NCBI GenBank assembly: GCA_019423745.1
Contig: JAHZAV010000002.1
Coordinates: 125,165-189,164, forward strand
Reading direction: 5' to 3'
From: Lachnospiraceae bacterium
GTDB lineage: Bacteria > Bacillota > Clostridia > Lachnospirales > Lachnospiraceae
Length of the DNA stretch: 64,000 nt
This document shows, piece by piece, positions 26,010 through 34,813 of this stretch. Numbering within the stretch: the first letter of the stretch is position 1; each line of letters opens with the position of its first letter. The notes beneath the pieces were generated by a model. It was given only the letters and a program-made list of their open reading frames with translations, ran no database searches and was not told the origin of the DNA. Both the position numbers and the translations under genes were made by a program.

Positions 26010-26273
26010 CTAACCTTCAACAATCAAATATTTGCCACTTGGAAGTGCAAATACTTCAGAAGCTTCTTCCAGTTCTTCCATAGACATATCTTCCATGTCA
26101 ACGCCCTCTTCTCTAAAAAATGTGGCTACTTCTTCGATACTGTCCACCACTACTGCCATACATTCTTCCAGAAATGCTTCTGCTTCTTCCAAAGTCTCGG
26201 CTACCGGCTCATCAAATAGCTGGCTCTGATTTTCCAAAAATGCCTTTAAACATTCCTCATCATACTCATACAT
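26010..26273 (-). CDS. Small acidic protein of unknown function
   Basis: The 87-residue protein is very rich in Glu and Asp (about a third of residues) with almost no Lys or Arg. It is predicted mostly helical (ETLEEAEAFLEECMAVVVDS, MEELEEASEVF) with a short beta-like end (GKYLIVEG). There is no signal peptide. GGGAGG precedes the ATG, and a clear terminator follows, so it is a real gene. It lies 70 bp downstream of a HAD phosphatase and probably shares its promoter. I do not recognise the family. Confidence 0.75.
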   Translation of the reverse strand: MYEYDEECLKAFLENQSQLFDEPVAETLEEAEAFLEECMAVVVDSIEEVATFFREEGVDMEDMSMEELEEASEVFALPSGKYLIVEG

Positions 26274-26343
26274 TGTTTTGTCCTCCCTCTTTTATTACAC
26301 ACTCTGTCTGACATGAAACTTTTGTTCCTCTGCCTTTTTCAGC

Positions 26344-26991
26344 TTACACATATGTAAGCAGCTCCTGCGGGCTGTCTATTAAAATATCAGCCCCTTCTGT
26401 TTTCAGCAATTCCCGATCGCGAAATCCCCACGTCACAGCAATTCCTTGCATACCGGCTGCTTTAGCAGTCTTCACATCCACTTCCGAATCTCCGATATAC
26501 AGACATTCCTCTTTGGATATCCCCATCTCTTCAAGAAGCTTCCATACTCCGGAAGGATCTGGCTTTCTGGCCAAAGTATCACACTGCCCCTGCACATAGT
26601 CAAAAATACTTGCCCCAAATATCTGCTTTACTACGTCCACAGTCTGTCCGTGAGGCTTATTGGAAAGTACCGCCAGCTTAATCCCCCGATTTTTAAGCTG
26701 ACCAAGTAATTCAAGAATTCCTTTGTACGGTGTTACATGATATGTACAGTTTGCACTGAATATTCTCCCATACACCTTCATTCCTTCCTCAATGCGCCTT
26801 AATTTTGTATCTCCGGCAGCTTTTAATGCTTTTTCCATCAGACACCTGGCACCATTTCCTACAAACAGCCGGCATTGTTCCTCCGTAATCTGAGGCAGTC
26901 CCATTTCCTCCAACGTCAGATTAACTGAATGAGTCAGAGAATCCAGGGTATCTGTCAATGTTCCATCCAAGTCAAAAATACAGCCTCTCAT
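26344..26991 (-). CDS. HAD-superfamily phosphatase, phosphoglycolate phosphatase-like
   Basis: The 215-residue cytosolic hydrolase has all four HAD motifs: DLDGTLTDT with the nucleophile Asp (residues 6-14), LSNKPH for motif II, the lysine of LARKPDP for motif III, and GDSEVDVKTAKAAG for motif IV. A helical cap lies between motifs I and II, the Gph/PgmB class. The substrate cannot be read. The ATG at 26991 has AGGAG eight bases upstream. Its promoter lies at 27018-27046. Confidence 0.9.
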   Translation of the reverse strand: MRGCIFDLDGTLTDTLDSLTHSVNLTLEEMGLPQITEEQCRLFVGNGARCLMEKALKAAGDTKLRRIEEGMKVYGRIFSANCTYHVTPYKGILELLGQLKNRGIKLAVLSNKPHGQTVDVVKQIFGASIFDYVQGQCDTLARKPDPSGVWKLLEEMGISKEECLYIGDSEVDVKTAKAAGMQGIAVTWGFRDRELLKTEGADILIDSPQELLTYV

Positions 26992-27017
26992 AACTATTGC
27001 TCCTTTCTTCTTCATCT

Positions 27018-27046
27018 ATCATAGTATGAAGAGAAAAAAATTTCAA
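27018..27046 (-). promoter_or_regulatory. Promoter of the HAD phosphatase gene
   Basis: TTGAAA (27046..27041) and TATGAT (27023..27018) are 17 bp apart, placed directly after the sigG terminator. The start is about 20 bases before the ATG. Confidence 0.7.
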
Positions 27047-27049
27047 TGC

Positions 27050-27127
27050 CCTGGAGGAAAAAACATTCCCGCCCACTTTATGATTTTCATCCAACTCACG
27101 GGAATATTTTTTCTCACATCCTCCAGT
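27050..27127 (-). terminator. Terminator of sigG
   Basis: On the minus strand AAAAAATATTCCCG (27112..27099) pairs with CGGGAATGTTTTTT (27071..27058), and an outer CTGGAGG/CCTCCAG pair closes the structure. The T-run after the GC stem makes a good intrinsic terminator. Confidence 0.8.
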
Positions 27128-27178
27128 CTATTCCTCCTTCTATTTTCCATATCCGTGCACTCTTTTATAAAAACATTA

Positions 27179-27958
27179 CTATGCACTCAAATACTGCCTC
27201 ATCACCTTTAAAGCATGTTTTTCCAGACGACTGACCTGTGCCTGAGAAATCTCTATTTCTTCTGCCACTTCCATCTGTGTCTTCCCTTCAAAGAAACGAA
27301 GCTGTATAATATATTGCTCCCGATTGGTCAGATGCTCCATAGCTGCTTCCAGCGAAAGATTCTCAATCCATTTTTCTTCTCTGTTTTTCTTATCGCTAAT
27401 CTGATCCATTACATACAATGCATCTCCGCCATCGTTATAAACCGGCTCCTGAAGACTCATCGGTATCTGTATCGCATCAAGAGCAAACACAATATCTTCT
27501 TTCGAAATTCCAATCTCATCCGCAATTTCCTGTACAGTAGGTTCTTTTAAATTCTGACGCATATAGTTCTCTTTTGCATAAATTGCTTTATATGCAGTAT
27601 CCCTTAAAGACCTGCTGACACGAATCGAATTATTGTCTCTCATATAACGTCGTATTTCGCCAATAATCATTGGCACTGCATAAGTAGAAAATTTAACATC
27701 AAGTTCTATATTAAAATTGTTAATCGCTTTAATCAACCCTATACAACCAATCTGAAAAAGATCATCTGGATTTTCATTACTTCCCGAAAAACGTTTGATT
27801 ACACTTAGCACAAGTCTTAGATTCCCTTTAATATATTCCTCTTTTGCAGCATCATCCCCCTCCTTCATACGTACCAGTAATGCTTCCTTTTCCTTTTCTG
27901 AAAGAAGCGGCAGCTTCGCTGTATTTACACCGCATATCTCTACTTTCCCCTGTGCCAT
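27179..27958 (-). CDS. sigG: Forespore sigma factor SigG
   Basis: The 259-residue sigma-70 family protein has region 2 (NLRLVLSVIKRFSGSNENPDD, with [16 protein letters not shown]), FSTYAVPMIIGEIRRYMRDN, region 3 and a region 4 helix-turn-helix (KTQMEVAEEIEISQAQVSRLEKHAL). The N-terminal KVEICGVNTAKLPLL resembles the SigG box that anti-sigma factors recognise. SigG directs late forespore genes. It has a strong AGGAGG. The gene is separated from the beta-CASP gene by a terminator, so it should have its own promoter; minus-strand GTATA with GAGAAAAATC 15 bp downstream (about 28010-28040) resembles a sigma-F site but is weak. Confidence 0.95.
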   Translation of the reverse strand: MAQGKVEICGVNTAKLPLLSEKEKEALLVRMKEGDDAAKEEYIKGNLRLVLSVIKRFSGSNENPDDLFQIGCIGLIKAINNFNIELDVKFSTYAVPMIIGEIRRYMRDNNSIRVSRSLRDTAYKAIYAKENYMRQNLKEPTVQEIADEIGISKEDIVFALDAIQIPMSLQEPVYNDGGDALYVMDQISDKKNREEKWIENLSLEAAMEHLTNREQYIIQLRFFEGKTQMEVAEEIEISQAQVSRLEKHALKVMRQYLSA

Positions 27959-28059
27959 AATCTAAATCCTCCTTATTGAACGTATCTGCTGTCGTTTGAT
28001 TACGTACAATAAGATTTTTCTCATTATGGCTTTTCCTTATACTGTATAAGCTGGAAATA

Positions 28060-28098
28060 AAAAAAGTTTTAGCCCTTGACAAAGAGCTAAAACTTTTC
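28060..28098 (-). terminator. Terminator of the beta-CASP nuclease gene
   Basis: On the minus strand AAAAGTTTTAGC (28097..28086) pairs with GCTAAAACTTTT (28073..28062) and is followed by TTTTATTT. It starts nine bases after the stop codon and isolates sigG from the sigE unit. Confidence 0.85.
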
Positions 28099-28106
28099 CT
28101 CTCTTA

Positions 28107-29714
28107 TTATGGTTCCCACTTATCTGCCAGATTTTGGATTTGCGACTCCAGCTTTGCAAGATCTTTATTGGAAATACCTTCATTCTTCATAACAACGTCT
28201 ACCAGATGCCTTGCTGCTGCAACAGCCCTGTCAAACGCATTCTGGGCTCTGGTTCTTGCCGGCTTCTCAGCCGCTTTCTTAGGGATCTTTATCCCATCAC
28301 TCAATATCTTGTTTTCTGCCAAATCAATACATCCACCAGAGTAAGGTGCAAATGCCGGACATCCAATTTCGTTTTCCACTGATTCCGCAAAAGTATCCGT
28401 AACTGTATCCTCACCATGAACTACGATAACACGGTCTGGTTTCTTCTCAAATTTCTTCAGCCAGTTTAAAAGTCCGGTTCGATCTGCATGTCCGCTGATT
28501 CCTTTTATAGACTCAATCCTTGCATTGACCGTAATATTTTCTCCAAATAATTTTACACTCTCAGCACCTTCTATCAGTTTTCTTCCCAGTGTACCAACTG
28601 CCTGATACCCCACAAAGCAGATCGTACATTCCTCTCTCCACAAATTATGTTTCAGATGATGGCGTATTCGGCCTGCTTCACACATTCCGGAAGCGGAAAG
28701 TATCACTTTAGGCTGCTCATTTAAGTTAATCTGTTTTGATTCCTCTGTTGTAATCGTGATCTTAAGCCCTGGAAAAACAAGCGGATTAATTCCCTTCTCC
28801 ACTAATGCCATAGCTTCTTCATCAAAACAAGATTTTACATTTTTATTGAACACCTGGGTTGCTTCAATAGCAAGCGGACTGTCCACATAAACCTGAAAGT
28901 CCTGATATTTGGGGAGAAGGTGTTTTTCTTTGATTTCACGGATAAAATACAGCAGTTCCTGCGTACGTCCCACAGCAAAGGAGGGAATAACTACATTTCC
29001 GCCTTTGTCAAATGTCTCTTTCAGTATTCTGGTGAATTCTCCCACATAATCCGGAATCTCATCCCCATGAGTCCGATCTCCATAAGTAGATTCTATCACA
29101 ATATAATCCGCTTCTTTTACCGGCTGGGGATCTTTGATAATAGGCTGGTTAATATTTCCCACATCTCCGGAAAAAACAATCTTCTTTGTAATCTCGTCTT
29201 CTGTTACCCAGACCTCTATGCTGGCAGAGCCAAGCAAATGTCCCATATCGTTAAAACATACCTGTATTCCGGGACACAAATCAATTTTTTGTCTGTAATC
29301 GCAGGGAGCCAAAAGGGAAATAGCCATATCTGCATCTGCCATTGTATAAACAGGTTCATAGAGCTCTTCTCCGCTCCTTTTTGCTTTACGGTTTCTCCAT
29401 TCCGCCTCAAATTCCTGGATATGTGCACTGTCACGAAGCATAATACTACACAAATCTGCAGTAGCAAATGTAGTTACAATATCACCATGGAAACCTTGTT
29501 TACATAGAAGTGGAAGGTTTCCAGAATGGTCAATGTGGGCATGAGTCAAAAGCACATAATCCACAGCTTCGGCACTGACAGGCAATTTCTGATTCTCATA
29601 AAGGTCTGGTCCCTGCTCCATACCACAATCAACTAATATATTTTTGCCACATGCTTCCAGAAGATGACAGCTCCCAGTCACTTCATGGGCGGCTCCAATA
29701 AAACTCAGCCTCAT
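28107..29714 (-). CDS. Beta-CASP metallo-beta-lactamase ribonuclease-like protein
   Basis: The 535-residue protein has the full MBL set (LTHAHIDHSG near 58, GHLLGSA, SGDVG) and beta-CASP motifs (ESTYGDR, IPSFAVGRTQELL, SASGMCEAGRI, ISGHADRTGLL, VVHGED). This is the architecture of CPSF73-like RNases and 3'-end-processing-like bacterial proteins with an RNA specificity domain. A C-terminal extension of about 70 residues (KKAAEKPARTRAQNAF onward) is basic and helical. It probably cuts or trims RNA. It lies between sigE and sigG, with its own GGGG-rich ribosome binding site and terminator; a link to sporulation is not shown. Confidence 0.9.
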   Translation of the reverse strand: MRLSFIGAAHEVTGSCHLLEACGKNILVDCGMEQGPDLYENQKLPVSAEAVDYVLLTHAHIDHSGNLPLLCKQGFHGDIVTTFATADLCSIMLRDSAHIQEFEAEWRNRKAKRSGEELYEPVYTMADADMAISLLAPCDYRQKIDLCPGIQVCFNDMGHLLGSASIEVWVTEDEITKKIVFSGDVGNINQPIIKDPQPVKEADYIVIESTYGDRTHGDEIPDYVGEFTRILKETFDKGGNVVIPSFAVGRTQELLYFIREIKEKHLLPKYQDFQVYVDSPLAIEATQVFNKNVKSCFDEEAMALVEKGINPLVFPGLKITITTEESKQINLNEQPKVILSASGMCEAGRIRHHLKHNLWREECTICFVGYQAVGTLGRKLIEGAESVKLFGENITVNARIESIKGISGHADRTGLLNWLKKFEKKPDRVIVVHGEDTVTDTFAESVENEIGCPAFAPYSGGCIDLAENKILSDGIKIPKKAAEKPARTRAQNAFDRAVAAARHLVDVVMKNEGISNKDLAKLESQIQNLADKWEP

Positions 29715-29763
29715 ATCATCAACCCCTTTTTCTTTTCATTGTATCATTTTTTTCAAGAAGTGA

Positions 29764-30504
29764 CTATGAATATTTCACCATTTCCCTTCTTAAACGCTGC
29801 ATAATCTTCTTCTCCAGCCTGGATATGTACGATTGAGAAATCCCCAGCATATCCGCCACCTCTTTCTGCGTTTTCTCTTCTCCATCCGGCATACCAATAC
29901 CAAACCGCATTTTTATAATAGTCTGTTCCCGACCAGATAATCTTCCAAGCGCTTTGATCAGCAGCTTCTTCTCTACTTCCTGTTCCAAATCCCGGTAGAT
30001 CGTATCTTCCTCCGTTCCAAGTATATCCGACAGAAGAAGTTCATTTCCATCCCAGTCTACATTTAAAGGTTCATCTATAGATACCTCCATACGGGTCTTG
30101 TTATTTCTCCGGAGATACATCAAAATTTCATTTTCAATACATCTGGATGCATAAGTTGCCAATTTAATATTTTTTTGCGGATCAAACGTATTAATTGCTT
30201 TAATAAGTCCAATTGTCCCAATGGATATCAAATCTTCCACTCCAACACCGGTGTTGTCAAATTTTTTTGCAATATACACCACGAGGCGAAGGTTATGTTC
30301 AATCAACATTTTCCGGGCACTTTTATCCTCCCCTGTTCCAAGCTTAGCAATTGCATGACTTTCCTCTTCCACTTCCAAAGGCGCCGGAAGGATATCTGAC
30401 CCTCCAATGTAATGCACGTCTTTTTTATCAGGAAATAAAAAAGTACGAAAATTCGGCATTACTTTAAGTTTAAATTGATTTGGTACAGCTATTTTTATCA
30501 TCAT
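29764..30504 (-). CDS. sigE: Pro-sigma-E, mother-cell sporulation sigma factor
   Basis: The 246-residue sigma factor contains region 2 ([21 protein letters not shown], then [35 protein letters not shown]) and region 4 ([24 protein letters not shown]). The first 30 residues, basic and hydrophobic, form the pro-sequence; processing by SpoIIGA would cut near VHYIGGSD, judged by alignment with Bacillus pro-SigE. GGAGG precedes the ATG by nine bases. It follows spoIIGA by 17 bp, the classical spoIIG operon. Active SigE drives mother-cell genes such as spoVD and cotJ homologs. Confidence 0.97.
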   Translation of the reverse strand: MMIKIAVPNQFKLKVMPNFRTFLFPDKKDVHYIGGSDILPAPLEVEEESHAIAKLGTGEDKSARKMLIEHNLRLVVYIAKKFDNTGVGVEDLISIGTIGLIKAINTFDPQKNIKLATYASRCIENEILMYLRRNNKTRMEVSIDEPLNVDWDGNELLLSDILGTEEDTIYRDLEQEVEKKLLIKALGRLSGREQTIIKMRFGIGMPDGEEKTQKEVADMLGISQSYISRLEKKIMQRLRREMVKYS

Positions 30505-30521
30505 GTTTCATTTCCTCCAAT

Positions 30522-31301
30522 CTATGCATCAGGATTTATAATCATCCTGTATTCTCCATCTGAAGATATTTTTTCTTCACTGATTCCTATCATCGGCTTA
30601 TCAACCCATTTTTCACCTTCTCCGACAATACGTAGTCCATCCAGAACCACAACAGGCATGACCGCATTTTTTCTACCTATCGTATGGTAGGAAATGTACC
30701 GGAGCCCTTCCGGAATTTCTCCATCCAATAGTTCCTGTGCCGTCTGGCTCTCTATGATACTTACTGCCTTTCCTGTAAATTTGTCTCTCAACGTGTTTCC
30801 AGTGTCTATTAAAGCCGGAACCGTTACACATCGCCCATTCATGTATAGATCCACATCACATCGACACTGCCCGGTTTTAAAAATCAGAGACAAAATCTTC
30901 CAGACACCTGATGAGACGTAATAGCATCCTATTGCTAATACAAAGAAAAGACTCCCTATCTCTACATATTGTCGTACATATTCCAGCATTCCTCCCAATA
31001 AGAAACTGCTGATATACAAAAGAAAAATCGCTTTCCATAATTTTTTGTCCCACTGGAGATGCAAGGCAAGCTTCAACATAAGAACATTTACGCCCACATG
31101 GTACAAAAGAAATTTTATAAACCACCAGGGAAGAGGAAGTGCGACTACCAGACAGGTAAGAAGCGCCCCTACCAGTGCTCCCAATGCGATATTTCCAAGT
31201 GTGGCAGTACATTTCAATATCTTTTTCACCAGCAGGAGCAATATGTAGTCCATCATAAAATTAATAAGAAACAGTATGTCTACATACAATTCATAATACA
31301 C
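30522..31301 (-). CDS. spoIIGA: Sigma-E processing peptidase SpoIIGA
   Basis: The 259-residue membrane aspartic protease removes the pro-sequence of SigE in the mother cell after a signal from the forespore. Five hydrophobic helices occupy the first half (LYVDILFLINFMMDYILLLL, LGNIALGALVGALLTCLVVA, WWFIKFLLYHVGVNVLML, AIFLLYISSFLLGGML, GSLFFVLAIGCYYVSS). The cytoplasmic half has the catalytic PALIDTGNTLRD with the D-T-G triad near residue 170. The start is a GTG at 31301 after AAGGTGG; it gives the conserved VYYELYVD N-terminus. It leads the spoIIG operon. Confidence 0.95.
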   Translation of the reverse strand: MYYELYVDILFLINFMMDYILLLLVKKILKCTATLGNIALGALVGALLTCLVVALPLPWWFIKFLLYHVGVNVLMLKLALHLQWDKKLWKAIFLLYISSFLLGGMLEYVRQYVEIGSLFFVLAIGCYYVSSGVWKILSLIFKTGQCRCDVDLYMNGRCVTVPALIDTGNTLRDKFTGKAVSIIESQTAQELLDGEIPEGLRYISYHTIGRKNAVMPVVVLDGLRIVGEGEKWVDKPMIGISEEKISSDGEYRMIINPDA

Positions 31302-31375
31302 GTTCCACCTTCTTTCTCTTTTGCACTTCCGGCATGGGGAGATTAAAATCGTCGCCATGCCCCCGGGCAGGATTA

Positions 31376-31442
31376 ATTATAAAGAAAAGAAGGGTTCAGA
31401 ATTTGTCAGATACTGTTGGAAGGAGTGAAGATTTTTTCGACA
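31376..31442 (-). promoter_or_regulatory. Spo0A-type spoIIG promoter with 22-bp spacer
   Basis: CTGACA (31409..31404) and TATAAT (31381..31376) are separated by 22 bp, as in the Bacillus subtilis spoIIG promoter, which sigma-A can use only with Spo0A~P. A 0A box core TGTCGAA (31442..31436) lies 26 bp upstream of the -35. The reverse strand of the -35 region reads TTTGTCAGA, close to the TTTGTCRAA consensus. Spacing and motifs are seen directly; the Spo0A control is inferred. Confidence 0.75.
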
Positions 31443-31494
31443 AAAAACAGCCATGACAAATGTGGTCTTTTTTCGACCACATTTGTCATGGCTG
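31442..31494 (-). terminator. Terminator of ftsZ
   Basis: Perfect 20-bp arms (31475-31494 and 31448-31467) around a seven-base loop are followed on the minus strand by six T (31447..31442). It starts 23 bases after the ftsZ stop. The T-run touches the 0A box of the spoIIG promoter. Confidence 0.9.
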
Positions 31495-31517
31495 CATATT
31501 TAAGTTTAAATAGCTAT

Positions 31518-32738
31518 TTACTTTTTAAAGAAATCCGGAATCTTAATAGACTGTTCCTTCACTTTGCTGGTAGGTGTCCTTGGTGTATCCAATGTAGGAG
31601 TTGTTCCGCCCACCGGTCTCTTCAGACTGGTACCTCCATTTGTTGTTGGAGCAGCTCCTAAATCCACTTTAGGACTGTGACCTGAATGCGTAGCATGAAG
31701 CTGTTTATCATAACTGCTTGCCGGCGGAACCATACCAGACCGCTGTACACCTTCCAATCTTGATTTCAGTTTTGAAGACGTACCGCCCACATTATGTAAT
31801 CCTGTGGCAATTACTGTAATCGTAGCCTCATCAGCTCTTGAATCATCATACATAGCACCAAAGATGATATTTGCATCTTCTCCTGCCAGTTCTTGTACAA
31901 ATTCCGCTGCATCCGATGCATCCATAAGAGTAATATCACCGGATACATTAATAATAACATGAGATGCCCCTGCAATTGTTGTTTCAAGCAGCGGACTTGC
32001 AACTGCCTGTTTTACAGCCTCCAGTGCCTTATCATCGCCGCGTCCCTGTCCAATACCTATATGTGCAATTCCCTTATCTGTCATAACTGTCTGCACATCT
32101 GCAAAGTCAAGATTGATAAGAGACGGTACATTGATCAGGTCTGTAATACCCTGAATACCCTGTTGCAGAACCTCATCCGCCTTTTTCAGAGCTTCCGGCA
32201 TTGTTGTTCTTCTGTCTACAACTTCCAACAGCTTATCATTTGGAATAACAATCAAAGTATCAACGCTTTCCTTCAATTTTTCAATTCCAGACAGCGCATT
32301 ATTCATTCTTGTCTTAGATTCAAAACGGAAAGGCTTGGTAACAACGCCTACTGTCAGCGCTCCCTGTTCTTTTGCAATACGTGCAACAACAGGAGTCGCA
32401 CCTGTTCCGGTTCCGCCGCCCATACCGCAGGTTACAAATACCATGTCAGCGCCCTTCAAAGCAGCTGAAATTTCCTCTGCACTTTCTTCTGCTGCCTTTT
32501 CTCCAATCTCAGGACGTGCACCGGCACCAAGGCCTTTCGTAATTTTATCCCCTATTTGCATAAGGGTCGGCGCCTTACATAACTGAAGAGCCTGTTTATC
32601 TGTATTGATTGCAATAAATTCAACACCAGCAATCTGTTCATCAATCATACGGTTTACGGCATTATTTCCGCCACCACCGACTCCCACAACAATTATTTTT
32701 GCTGCCGCTTCTGATTCGTTTGTTTTAATTTCTAGCAA
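31518..32738 (-). CDS. ftsZ: Cell division protein FtsZ
   Basis: The 406-residue tubulin-like GTPase forms the Z ring. The nucleotide motifs are [13 protein letters not shown] near 19 and the tubulin signature [15 protein letters not shown] near 104; the T7 region reads [11 protein letters not shown]. The linker (about 320-390) is Pro/Thr/Gly-rich, and the C-terminal peptide [10 protein letters not shown] is the binding site for FtsA, SepF and EzrA-type partners. The start codon is TTG, six bases after GGAGGAG. ftsA is not upstream, so SepF or another anchor is likely used. A promoter and 5' hairpin lie in the 149-bp gap after ftsQ. Confidence 0.98.
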   Translation of the reverse strand: MLEIKTNESEAAAKIIVVGVGGGGNNAVNRMIDEQIAGVEFIAINTDKQALQLCKAPTLMQIGDKITKGLGAGARPEIGEKAAEESAEEISAALKGADMVFVTCGMGGGTGTGATPVVARIAKEQGALTVGVVTKPFRFESKTRMNNALSGIEKLKESVDTLIVIPNDKLLEVVDRRTTMPEALKKADEVLQQGIQGITDLINVPSLINLDFADVQTVMTDKGIAHIGIGQGRGDDKALEAVKQAVASPLLETTIAGASHVIINVSGDITLMDASDAAEFVQELAGEDANIIFGAMYDDSRADEATITVIATGLHNVGGTSSKLKSRLEGVQRSGMVPPASSYDKQLHATHSGHSPKVDLGAAPTTNGGTSLKRPVGGTTPTLDTPRTPTSKVKEQSIKIPDFFKK

Positions 32739-32791
32739 GGGTTTCTCCTCCTTTGTTCTATCCTTATTATATAATTATACATCCCATAAAC

Positions 32792-32810
32792 GGCAGACTC
32801 GGAGTCCGCC
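32792..32810 (-). promoter_or_regulatory. Hairpin in the ftsZ 5' leader
   Basis: GGCGGACTC and GAGTCTGCC (32810..32802 and 32800..32792) are complementary with one G-U pair. The stem lies within about ten bases of the predicted transcript start, so it would cap the 5' end of the ftsZ mRNA. A stabilising role is inferred. Confidence 0.5.
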
Positions 32811-32821
32811 ATATATAGTAT

Positions 32822-32850
32822 ATAATATAAGCTTTTGTGCAAAATATCAA
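32822..32850 (-). promoter_or_regulatory. Promoter of ftsZ
   Basis: TTGATA (32850..32845) and TATTAT (32827..32822) have a 17-bp spacer in the ftsQ-ftsZ gap. A second TATAAT-like sequence occurs nearer the gene (about 32770-32780) and could be another start. Confidence 0.6.
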
Positions 32851-32887
32851 TAGAATTTTCGCTATTTTTACGGATTTTCGCCCGTTT

Positions 32888-33685
32888 TTATTGATTTTCT
32901 TCTACGTTACCCTCTGTCGCTTGATCCTCTGGTTCCGCTTCTGCTCCAGGCAGCTCATCTTTATCGAATGTTATCACATCACTCTCGTCTTCAAAATATT
33001 CCAAATGCAATGTCCCTTTCTTACCCTCCAGCTTTTCCAGGATAGGTGATATCTGAGATACTTTTTCCGTAGTAATGCTGCTTCCAAGGGCTACACACAC
33101 ATCTCCAAAATATACATAAATCTGATTTCCGTCACAAACAATACGATCCGCTGACAATTTAAATTTCTCCAAATTCTCTGTCAGCTCTGCCAGTTCTTTA
33201 AACAGCCGTTCTTTCCCCTTGCTTAAAGAATCTCCCATTCCAGCATTTCCTACATCAAGTCCTTCTACAGCTATTACACCATCAAGTAATGTGGTACTCT
33301 CCCACACGATCTCTCCGCTACTGTCAAAATATAAATAGGACTTTTCCCCTACAGCGTATCCGAGAATTGGCTTTTCTTCTACTTTTACCTGCACAATCCA
33401 TGGCGCTTTCAGACTAACTTGCATACTCTCTACGCTGTCCGGCTTTTTATAATCTGTAAAATGATATTTCCATAAAAGATACAGGGAATTAAAAGAACCT
33501 TGATCCTCCTGTACCATACTTACAATTTCGTCACTCGATGTATATTCATTTCCTTTGACCTCAATCCGCTGCACATAAAACAGCAGAAGCCCAGCCAGAG
33601 CAATAATGGCCAGCCCAAGCAAAATTACAACAAGTGCATATATTTTATGGGATTTTTTGTGCCCCTTATTTTTCTTTCGTTTCAC
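32888..33685 (-). CDS. ftsQ: Cell division protein FtsQ/DivIB
   Basis: The 265-residue single-pass protein has a very basic cytoplasmic N-terminus (KRKKNKGHKKSHK), one membrane helix (ALVVILLGLAIIALAGLLLFY) and an extracytoplasmic POTRA-like domain starting IEVKGNEYTSSDEIV, then a beta domain and an acidic tail (AEPEDQATEGNVEENQ). It belongs to the FtsL-DivIC-FtsQ complex that controls septal synthesis. The start is taken as GTG at 33685, eight bases after GGAGG; a TTG upstream would lie before that site. It follows ftsW by 29 bp. Confidence 0.9.
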   Translation of the reverse strand: MKRKKNKGHKKSHKIYALVVILLGLAIIALAGLLLFYVQRIEVKGNEYTSSDEIVSMVQEDQGSFNSLYLLWKYHFTDYKKPDSVESMQVSLKAPWIVQVKVEEKPILGYAVGEKSYLYFDSSGEIVWESTTLLDGVIAVEGLDVGNAGMGDSLSKGKERLFKELAELTENLEKFKLSADRIVCDGNQIYVYFGDVCVALGSSITTEKVSQISPILEKLEGKKGTLHLEYFEDESDVITFDKDELPGAEAEPEDQATEGNVEENQ

Positions 33686-33714
33686 AGAAGTATCCTCCTT
33701 ATACACCAATGTTA

Positions 33715-34800
33715 TTATTTTACCAGAGATGATACACTTAATACAACCCCCATTTCCATCAAAAGAAACACTACTGATGTTCCTCCATAGCTGATAAAAG
33801 GAAGGGTTATACCCGTGTTCGGAATGGTATTGGTAACCACAGCAATATTTAATATCACCTGAATCATCATATGCGCCATTGCTCCTGCTGCAATTAATGC
33901 GCCAAAAAGATCTTCTGCATGAGATGCAATGCGAAAAAAACGCCAGATCAAAATCAGGAAAAGAAGTAATATAAGTCCTGCACCAAACAATCCTAACTCC
34001 TCACAGATAATCGAAAAAATCATATCATTCTGTGCTTCTGGAACAAACCCCAACTTCTGTACACTCTCTCCCAGTCCTCTTCCAAACAGTCCTCCTGATC
34101 CAATCGCATATAGCCCCTGAAGCGTCTGATATCCCTTTTCATATGCTTCTGGATTTCTCCAAATTGCCAACCGTTCCAAACGATAACTTTCTAATGCAAG
34201 AAATACAGCCATAAACCCGCAGCCAATTATCCCCATCCAAATGAACTGACCATATTTGGGGCTTGCAGTAAAAACAAGGGTGACCGCAATTCCAAGAATA
34301 ATGATTGCAGTACTTAAATTGCTCGCCCCCACTAATCCTGCAATCGGAAGAATAGCAAGCATAATCTTCAAAAGTGTTTTCATTTGCCCCATTTTCCCTG
34401 CATTCTTCGTCACAACAGACGCAAGAAAAAGTATAACTGCTAACTTGGCAAATTCGGACGGCTGAAAAGAAAAAGGGCCCAAAGACAGCCATCTTTTGGA
34501 CCCGTTATACTCATCTCCCACCAAAATTACTGCAATTGACAACAGTACTGCTCCTATATATGCAGGCACAGCAAATTTCTGTAATATCCGATAATCGATC
34601 TGTGCCATTAAGAACATAGCTGCAATCCCAAGACTGGTGGCAAACACCTGTTTTTTCAGATAGTAAAAGGAATCATGAAACTTTACTTCCCCATTATAAG
34701 CACTGGTGCTGTACAAAATAACAAGACCGATAATCAGCAGCAAAAACAGTGCTGTAAGAAGTGTATAGTCATATTTTCTTTTTTTGACTGAACCTGGCAA
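33715..34800 (-). CDS. ftsW: SEDS peptidoglycan polymerase FtsW
   Basis: The 361-residue protein has about ten membrane helices and the SEDS signatures NGSKRWLSLGPFSFQPSEFAK (shown as KRWLSLGPFSFQPSEF), GLYAIGSGGLFGRGLGES and NTGITLPFISYGGTS. It polymerises septal glycan from lipid II with FtsI. The start is TTG with AGGAG nine bases upstream. Position between murD and ftsQ matches the dcw order. A close paralog lies at 44334. Confidence 0.93.
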   Translation of the reverse strand: MPGSVKKRKYDYTLLTALFLLLIIGLVILYSTSAYNGEVKFHDSFYYLKKQVFATSLGIAAMFLMAQIDYRILQKFAVPAYIGAVLLSIAVILVGDEYNGSKRWLSLGPFSFQPSEFAKLAVILFLASVVTKNAGKMGQMKTLLKIMLAILPIAGLVGASNLSTAIIILGIAVTLVFTASPKYGQFIWMGIIGCGFMAVFLALESYRLERLAIWRNPEAYEKGYQTLQGLYAIGSGGLFGRGLGESVQKLGFVPEAQNDMIFSIICEELGLFGAGLILLLFLILIWRFFRIASHAEDLFGALIAAGAMAHMMIQVILNIAVVTNTIPNTGITLPFISYGGTSVVFLLMEMGVVLSVSSLVK

Positions 34801-34813
34801 TCTTGTTCTCTCC

